NCBI GenBank assembly: GCA_024278415.1
Contig: JAJRTI010000998.1
Location: 1-12,150 of the forward strand
DNA from: Planctomycetota bacterium
GTDB taxonomy: Bacteria; Planctomycetota; Brocadiia; JAJRTI01
Length of the DNA stretch: 12,150 nt
Direction of reading: 5' to 3'
The position numbers were made by a program, and so were the translations under genes. The notes below the pieces were generated by a model. The model ran no database searches. It worked only from the letters and a program-made list of their open reading frames with translations, and was not told the DNA's origin. Each line of letters begins with the position of its first letter. The first letter of the stretch is position 1. Positions 7,342-12,150 of the stretch are shown piece after piece.

Positions 7342-7348
7342 GAGGTGA
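7340..7348 (+). promoter_or_regulatory. Strong ribosome-binding site overlapping the upstream stop codon
   Basis: AGGAGGTGA is fully complementary to the 3' end of 16S rRNA. It overlaps the TAG of the preceding gene and ends three bases before the GTG at 7352. It fixes that GTG as the start and suggests that the two proteins are made by coupled translation. Confidence 0.85.
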
Positions 7349-7351
7349 GCT

Positions 7352-8158
7352 GTGGCTAAGATCATCGTCCACCACCGCGGCAAGAAGGAGGCATACCCGC
7401 TTGGAACCGGCCCCTTCATTGTGGGCCGCGCGCCAGAATGCGACCTTGCCCTCGACGAGCCCAAGGCTTCCCGGAAGCATTGCGAGTTTCTCGTCGAGGG
7501 CGACCGCGTCGTGCTCTCAGACCTTGGCAGTCGCAACGGCACCAAGGTCAACGGCGAGCCGATCCAAGTGCATGCGCTCACCCCGGGCGACGTCATCAAG
7601 ATTGGCGACGTGACCCTCTTTTTCGAGACCGAAGCGGGGGCGCAGAGCGGGCTGGTCAAGTGCCCCAAGTGCCTCAAGATGATCCCGGAAGACGCGCAAG
7701 AGTGCCCGGAGTGCGGCGAGAGCATGAACGAGTTGGACTTCAAGCCACGCTGCCTGATCTGCGAGAAGGAGCAGGACCATGGCGGCCTGTTCTGTATTTA
7801 CTGCGGAGCGGGCATCGACACCGGCAAGGCCGCAGTGAGTTGTTTCCACTGCAACCAAGTGCTCCAAGGCCGCCCAGAGGAGTGCCCGGCCTGCGGACAG
7901 AGCCCCTACCCGCCGCAGCCGGGCAAAACAAGCCATACCAGCCGCATGAAGGCGCTGCCCAAGAACGGCGACCATGACAACGGCGGCATGAAGCAGACGC
8001 TGACGCTCACGATCGTGGCGTTGGCCGGCTGCGCGCTGGGCTACTGGCTCGCGCTCTATTCGCCGTTTGCACCGGCCAAGAAGGGGATCAGGCCGGCCGC
8101 TCCCCAAGCCACTACGACGACCGCCGCACCGGCGGAAGGGGGAGAAGAGCCGGAATAG
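7352..8158 (+). CDS. Membrane-anchored FHA protein with three zinc ribbons
   Basis: This 268-residue protein opens with an FHA domain (about 1-95) that should bind phosphothreonine peptides; the key residues G25-R26, S40-R41, H43, N62-G63 and N67-G68 are present. Three consecutive Cys4 zinc ribbons follow: C104/C107/C118/C121, C134/C137/C148/C151 and C164/C167/C178/C181. A basic linker leads to one transmembrane helix (about 216-236), and a Thr/Ala/Pro/Glu-rich tail of some 30 residues ends the protein. With no signal peptide, the FHA and ribbons should face the cytoplasm and the tail the periplasm. It is the last gene of the kinase operon, 10 bases after the previous stop, and starts with GTG behind a consensus ribosome-binding site. 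It is a natural docking partner for the upstream kinases once they or their substrates are phosphorylated; the actual ligand is not shown by the sequence. Confidence 0.92.
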   Translation: MAKIIVHHRGKKEAYPLGTGPFIVGRAPECDLALDEPKASRKHCEFLVEGDRVVLSDLGSRNGTKVNGEPIQVHALTPGDVIKIGDVTLFFETEAGAQSGLVKCPKCLKMIPEDAQECPECGESMNELDFKPRCLICEKEQDHGGLFCIYCGAGIDTGKAAVSCFHCNQVLQGRPEECPACGQSPYPPQPGKTSHTSRMKALPKNGDHDNGGMKQTLTLTIVALAGCALGYWLALYSPFAPAKKGIRPAAPQATTTTAAPAEGGEEPE

Positions 8159-8163
8159 AGGAG

Positions 8164-8205
8164 CGGAACGCGTTCGCGTTCCGGGGGAAGGCGAAGGGCG
8201 CTATG
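8164..8205. repeat. REP-like palindromic repeat, copy 3 (partial), possible bidirectional terminator
   Basis: A perfect hairpin of nine base pairs, CGGAACGCG-TT-CGCGTTCCG (8164-8183), is followed by a stretch ending in CTATGTCCCC (8196-8205). The hairpin core and the ATGTCCCC end resemble copy 2, but the opposite GGGGACA arm is missing. It sits six bases after the FHA gene and 26 bases before the stop codon of the convergent sialidase-like gene, so it may end or protect both transcripts. There is no T-run on either side. Confidence 0.5.
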
Positions 8206-8231
8206 TCCCCTTGGCGTTTCCATCCCCTGCC

Positions 8232-9227
8232 TTAGCCCACAGCGATCCGCGCAAGGAAGATGTCCGATGGCGTGGGCTGGCCGGACGGCAAGGGCATGCG
8301 CTCGTGTTGCGAGTAGTAGCTCATCGCGACGTTCCCATCCGGCGCGAGCGCGAGGCCGCAGTACGAGCAGTCGCCCGCGCTGGGCACGGACAGCAGGTGT
8401 TCGGCCCTGTCGTTGCGGATCGCCCAGACGGATGTATGTGCGCCTGAGTCCGGCGCGAACGTGCTGGGCGGGAGATCCTTCACTTGCGAGCGGCCCGCGC
8501 AGATCCATTCATCGCCGACCTTGAGCGCGACTGGCGCGTGGATCATCTTGCCGAGGTCGGTCCACGCCCATTCGGTGTAGGGGGCCTTGCTCTTGCCCAG
8601 CCAGGAGTGGTTGTCCGGCTCGACCGCGCGGGCAATGCAGTGCAGCATGCCCGGTTCGGGCTGGTAGAGCACCGGTTCGCCCACGCCATCGCCCTCGCGC
8701 ATGAACGCCACGAGCCGCCAGTCGAGCATGTCGTCGCTTGCGAGCAAGTGCATGGACCGCATGAGCCGGTCCTCGCGGCGGGGGAAGTGGTACGCGGCGC
8801 ACCAGTAGCGCCCGTCGGCCGGCAGCACGCGCCAGAGCCAGTAGTTGGGCGAATACATCTGCCGCGGCGCGCTCCAGCACAAGCCGTCACGCGAGAGCGA
8901 CACATGCGACACGAGGTCATGCGGCGTGTTGGCAATGCTGCGGCCGCGCCAGCGAGGGTACCACGTGCCGAAGATGAGCCCCAGCCGGTCACCGCAGTCT
9001 ACAAGCTTGGGATCGCGGTCGTCGCCCCCGGTGCGGATGCGCGCACACTGCTCCCACGCCCCGAGGTCGGCCGAGCGCATGACCAAGCAGTCGCCCGGCG
9101 GCTCGAGCCCATGGGTATCGCTCTGTCGGAAGCTGAGGTAGTAGTGGTCCCTCCACTTAAGGAGGTCAGTGAACGCGTTGTGGTAGCCATCGGCGTAGAT
9201 GGTGTCGACAGAGAGGAGTTGTGCCAA
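8232..9227 (-). CDS. Sialidase-fold (beta-propeller) protein, putative glycoside hydrolase
   Basis: This protein has 331 residues and no signal peptide or membrane segment, so it is predicted to be cytoplasmic. It resembles the sialidase/neuraminidase propeller superfamily: an early HNAFTDLLKWRDHYYLSFR strand pair with a conserved Arg, three Asp-box-like S-x-D-x3-W turns at residues 52-58, 112-118 and 164-170, a central GEPVLY strand, and a late YCGLALAPDGNVAMSYYSQHE-type strand (289-309) as in related annotated proteins. Members cleave or bind terminal sugars; substrate and catalysis are not demonstrable here, and a non-catalytic role is possible. The start is TTG 9227, chosen because AAAGGAGA lies six bases upstream, an extended -10 promoter lies just beyond, and the protein has no earlier good start. 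It has its own promoter and is read in the same direction as the propeller gene upstream. Confidence 0.8.
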   Translation of the reverse strand: MAQLLSVDTIYADGYHNAFTDLLKWRDHYYLSFRQSDTHGLEPPGDCLVMRSADLGAWEQCARIRTGGDDRDPKLVDCGDRLGLIFGTWYPRWRGRSIANTPHDLVSHVSLSRDGLCWSAPRQMYSPNYWLWRVLPADGRYWCAAYHFPRREDRLMRSMHLLASDDMLDWRLVAFMREGDGVGEPVLYQPEPGMLHCIARAVEPDNHSWLGKSKAPYTEWAWTDLGKMIHAPVALKVGDEWICAGRSQVKDLPPSTFAPDSGAHTSVWAIRNDRAEHLLSVPSAGDCSYCGLALAPDGNVAMSYYSQHERMPLPSGQPTPSDIFLARIAVG

Positions 9228-9233
9228 AGTGTG

Positions 9234-9241
9234 TCTCCTTT
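9234..9241 (-). promoter_or_regulatory. Ribosome-binding site that fixes the TTG start
   Basis: The minus strand reads AAAGGAGA six bases before TTG 9227. This strong match at normal spacing justifies the rare start codon. Confidence 0.75.
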
Positions 9242-9260
9242 GCGTGGGGATGGGCCGGGG

Positions 9261-9283
9261 ATTGTAGCAGAGGGTGCGCGCAC
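9261..9283 (-). promoter_or_regulatory. Extended -10 promoter with a palindrome in the spacer
   Basis: On the minus strand TGC is followed directly by TACAAT (9266-9261), a good extended -10 element. No convincing -35 is present at 17 or 18 bases. A perfect ten-base palindrome GTGCGCGCAC (9274-9283) occupies the spacer and may be a regulator site. The predicted transcript begins near 9254 and reaches the ribosome-binding site after about 12 bases. Confidence 0.5.
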
Positions 9284-9339
9284 GCTTGACGAGCCCGGCC
9301 CGTGCTCGCCACCTGCCGGTGATCGCGGATTCAGTTCGC

Positions 9340-12150
9340 CTACTCGCTGGAGATTTCCACTGGGCTGAAGTCGGTGGCCGAGTTCTGCACGGAGTAGCCC
9401 ACGTAGGCGATGCTCTTCAGCTTGCTCTTGAGCTTGAGCGTGACCACCTGGCCGGCAACCTTCATCGTGACCGCGCCGGAAGGAACGTCGACCGTCACCA
9501 CCAATCCCTGTGGTTGGCTGAAGTCGGCCTTCACGGGCTGCTTGACTTGGTTGGAGCCCTTGCCCGCTCCTTCGGTGATGGTCGCTCTTTTGGCTTTCAC
9601 CATGACGCCGCAGGACACCAAGCTGCTGGCGTCCGGCGAGCCGCCAAAGACCAGGTAGCCGTTGATGCGGCCGCGCTTGGGATCGGCTGCCGGGTTCGCT
9701 TGGATCTTCGTGCGGAACGTGGCCTTGCCTGTGATGGCGGTGGGGAGCTTCTTGAGGACGATGCCGGCTTTCTTGTCGCTGTTGCACACGCGGTAGCCAA
9801 GGTCGGTGCGCCAGACCCAAGCGCGGCTCACCTTGGCGAAGTCGGCCGCGGCCGACGGCAGGTTCACCTTGGGCTTCGCGGCCTCATCCTTGAGCACCGG
9901 GTCCGGCGGGCGAGCCTCCACGCTCACCTCGGGCGCGGGGGCGAGCGGCTGGCCAGTCTCGGTGCCGATGCACACGACTTTGCCATCGGAGGTGGAGAAG
10001 TAGAGCCGATTGTTGGCCGCGATCAGGCCGTCGAACTTCGGCATCGAGGCCAGCCGGTAGGCCGCGAGCGCCTTGCCATCGGCCGGCGAGACCGCCACGA
10101 GCAGCCCGCCGAGTTCGCCCTTCAACGCAGCCGACTGCTTCGCGAGCTTCTTCTGCATGTCGGGATCGTTCAGCGCGCGGACGGCCTGCTCCTCGTCCTC
10201 CACGTCCGGCGGTCCATCCACGAAGAGTACGTTCTTCGCCAAGACCATCGCGTAGACCTGCACGGGCGCCTTGTCGGACCACTTATGCTCGAACCGAGTC
10301 ACGGACCGCGCTCGCGTGCCGACCTTCTTGCCTTTCTTTCTGATGGGCTTGCGTTCTATGCCGGCCTTCACGATCTTGGGCTGCTTGCTCGCGGCGAACA
10401 GGTGGAACTCCAGCGGCGTGGTCCAGCGGTAGTAGCGCCAAAGCCGGCCGTATCCGTAGACCATCTTCTCGTCGAACACGAGCAGGCGTCCGGCCGGCGC
10501 AACGCGGCCGGCCAGGTAGTAGCCGCCGGCCCCCGACGCGAACGCACGGCCGTACACCCAATAGGTGCGGTGCCAGAGCGTGTCGTCGAGGAAGCCCGTT
10601 GGGCTGAACAGGTGCACGTCGTCCCCCTGCTGCGCCTTCACGTTCACGTAGGTGGTGAACTTGCGCTTGCCTTCCAGATCGAAGGGCAGCGAGCGCATGT
10701 ACACGTACTTGCCATCGCTCGACAAAACGTCAGGGAGCGCCACGGGCATGTTCAAGCCCTTGACCCGGACTTGGAGGTTCTTCTCCGTCTCGGGGTCGCG
10801 GTCGTCCAGGATGGTCTCGGAGAGTTTGCGTCCGGTCTTGGGGTCCAGCCGAAGGAAGCGCAGTCCTCCGTCGAGGAACATCGACCGTCCCGCGACGCAG
10901 TAGAGGACGTCGTTCTGCACGAGCACGCTGCCGTGCACGGGCCAGACGGACTCGATCTGCTCTTGCGCGCCCATGCGCCGGTCCTCCGGTGCGGCGCGGA
11001 AGCGCCAGATGAGTTGGCCGTCGGACGCGCGCAAGCAGTAGACGTAGCCGTCTGCGGAGCCGAACAGCACGCGGCCCTGCCAGATGGTGGGCGGCGAGTC
11101 CACTCGGCCGCCCGCGGTGAACGCCCAGGCCGGCGCGCCGGCGTTCGCATCGAGCGCGTACACGGTATGGGCGTCAATCGACGCCACGAAGAGCTTGCCT
11201 TCGGCAACCACCACGCTACTGAGCCTTCCGCCAAGCGCGGTCGCCCATGCTTGCCGAAGGCCAGTCGGTTGTACGGCCGCGGCCGTGGACCCGCTGCGCT
11301 GCGCGTCGCCACGATACGTTGGCCAATCCGCTCCGCTGCTGGGCTCTGCCCGGTTGCTCGCGGCCTCTGAATACGCCGGGCCGCGCACGAGCCGCTCCGC
11401 GTCCGGCACGTCGCGACGGGGCAGCTTCTCGGGCGATGCGGGGGCCAGCGCTGTGAAGCCCGACAGCTTGGCTTCGAGATAGCAAGCGCACGGGTGTTGG
11501 GGCGCGTAGATGAGGCCGTTGGCCGGCAAGATGCCGTACAGACAAGCGCCGCGGACCCAGTGGTGGCAGATCCAGTGCTTCTTCGCGTGGTCGATGAACT
11601 CAATGCCGGTTCGCGAGAAGAGCAGATACTTGTCGGTCGCCTTGGCGCGATAGCAGCGGTGGTGGAACCAGTGGGTCTGCACGTCGGGCAGGAACTCGTT
11701 CTTGACTTCGCCCGTGTGCAAGTCCCTCCCGATCATGACGCCCGAGTCGCGGGGACTGGCGACCGCGCCGGACCAGACCAACCCGCCGGCCACGAGGATG
11801 TCGTCCGGCGTGCCCATGTGGCCGCAGGGCGGGTGCTCCGCCTTCCACAGGAGCTTGCCGTCCTTGGCCGAGAGGGCGAACATGGTCGTCGCAGACCGCA
11901 ACTTGTATTTCTCTGCGGCCACCCGTCCGCTGTACAGAATGACATCATCGTAGATGACAAGCGTCACTCCAGAAGAACTTCTCATCCTTTCCCATTTTGG
12001 CAGCGGTTGCGACGTCCACAGGGGCCGTCCATTCGTGCTGTCCAGGCACTGAATCTTCTTGCCGTCGTGGAAGAGCACGCTTCGGCCATCCGCGGCCAGC
12101 GACATGGAGACGACATCGGACTCCTTCTTCCAGAGCATTTTTCCCGACTC
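9340..12150 (-). CDS. PQQ-type beta-propeller repeat protein (5' end beyond the window)
   Basis: At least 936 residues are visible. The ATG at 12138 is not the true start: the codons before it read E-S-G-K, so the edge falls inside a propeller repeat (SGKMLWKKE) and the frame stays open. Counting from that ATG, PQQ-like repeat ends with a D/S-x-x-(S/T/D)-G-x-x-(L/A)-W pattern lie near 31-44, 88-101, 328-343 and 368-383, with weaker ones near 136-149, 430-441, 682-696 and 723-734. A Cys-rich segment has C191, C199, C217 and C219. A Trp-Pro-Thr-Tyr-Arg-Gly-Asp stretch (272-278) opens a second propeller block. The C-terminal 160 residues look like a beta-sandwich of the concanavalin/LamG type with no PQQ repeats. 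Members are usually exported and of unknown function; PQQ binding itself is not implied. Any signal peptide is outside the window. Confidence 0.85.
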   Translation of the reverse strand, partial: ESGKMLWKKESDVVSMSLAADGRSVLFHDGKKIQCLDSTNGRPLWTSQPLPKWERMRSSSGVTLVIYDDVILYSGRVAAEKYKLRSATTMFALSAKDGKLLWKAEHPPCGHMGTPDDILVAGGLVWSGAVASPRDSGVMIGRDLHTGEVKNEFLPDVQTHWFHHRCYRAKATDKYLLFSRTGIEFIDHAKKHWICHHWVRGACLYGILPANGLIYAPQHPCACYLEAKLSGFTALAPASPEKLPRRDVPDAERLVRGPAYSEAASNRAEPSSGADWPTYRGDAQRSGSTAAAVQPTGLRQAWATALGGRLSSVVVAEGKLFVASIDAHTVYALDANAGAPAWAFTAGGRVDSPPTIWQGRVLFGSADGYVYCLRASDGQLIWRFRAAPEDRRMGAQEQIESVWPVHGSVLVQNDVLYCVAGRSMFLDGGLRFLRLDPKTGRKLSETILDDRDPETEKNLQVRVKGLNMPVALPDVLSSDGKYVYMRSLPFDLEGKRKFTTYVNVKAQQGDDVHLFSPTGFLDDTLWHRTYWVYGRAFASGAGGYYLAGRVAPAGRLLVFDEKMVYGYGRLWRYYRWTTPLEFHLFAASKQPKIVKAGIERKPIRKKGKKVGTRARSVTRFEHKWSDKAPVQVYAMVLAKNVLFVDGPPDVEDEEQAVRALNDPDMQKKLAKQSAALKGELGGLLVAVSPADGKALAAYRLASMPKFDGLIAANNRLYFSTSDGKVVCIGTETGQPLAPAPEVSVEARPPDPVLKDEAAKPKVNLPSAAADFAKVSRAWVWRTDLGYRVCNSDKKAGIVLKKLPTAITGKATFRTKIQANPAADPKRGRINGYLVFGGSPDASSLVSCGVMVKAKRATITEGAGKGSNQVKQPVKADFSQPQGLVVTVDVPSGAVTMKVAGQVVTLKLKSKLKSIAYVGYSVQNSATDFSPVEISSE

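Noticed and set aside
2448..8158. A phage-defence role for the kinase operon
   Set aside because: There is no nuclease, toxin, transmembrane effector or other defence gene nearby, and kinase/FHA pairs are common in housekeeping signalling.
9274..11370. A 698-codon open frame on the plus strand
   Set aside because: It is antisense to the propeller gene. The minus-strand reading has clear PQQ-type repeats, while the plus reading is a His/Arg/Val-rich composition with no recognisable domain, as GC-rich antisense frames often are.
12136..12138. ATG as the start of the propeller protein
   Set aside because: The codons before it continue a propeller repeat in frame to the window edge, and no ribosome-binding site or signal peptide accompanies it.

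Overview
This window is GC-rich bacterial DNA with six substantial genes, a short gene end at the left edge and little non-coding space. Several features point to the PVC superphylum or a neighbour (planctomycete-, Lentisphaerae- or Hydrogenedentes-like): Hanks-type kinases with N-terminal zinc ribbons, FHA/zinc-ribbon proteins, a large PQQ-type propeller protein and an intracellular sialidase-fold protein. This is inferred from gene content; no rRNA or other phylogenetic marker is present. No tRNA, rRNA, CRISPR array or transposase gene was seen.

Left part (1-2258): the last 30 codons of a membrane protein, a stem-loop, then a good promoter and a multi-pass membrane protein (201-1406) with loop residues reminiscent of GT-C-type glycosyltransferases. 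It converges on a short-chain dehydrogenase/reductase on the minus strand (1485-2258). Between and partly inside them lie two related palindromic repeats (1339-1386 and 1432-1475), the first of which encodes the end of the membrane protein.

Centre (2310-8158): a divergent promoter region drives the reductase leftward and a tight three-gene operon rightward. The operon encodes (1) a tail-anchored Ser/Thr kinase with zinc ribbons on both sides of the kinase domain and TPR-like helices; (2) a soluble protein of about 946 residues arranged as helical domain, active kinase, FHA, second copy of the helical domain, zinc ribbon, degenerate kinase; and (3) a membrane-anchored FHA protein with three consecutive zinc ribbons. 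Gaps of 13 and 10 bases and a textbook ribosome-binding site overlapping the second stop codon indicate co-translation. Together they look like a self-contained phospho-threonine signalling complex at the inner face of the membrane, and this is the most interesting part of the window. Its input and output are not visible here.

Right part (8159-12150): a third, partial palindromic repeat separates the operon from two minus-strand genes. These are a cytoplasmic sialidase-fold protein starting with TTG behind a strong ribosome-binding site and an extended -10 promoter, and a large PQQ-type propeller protein whose 5' end lies beyond the right edge.
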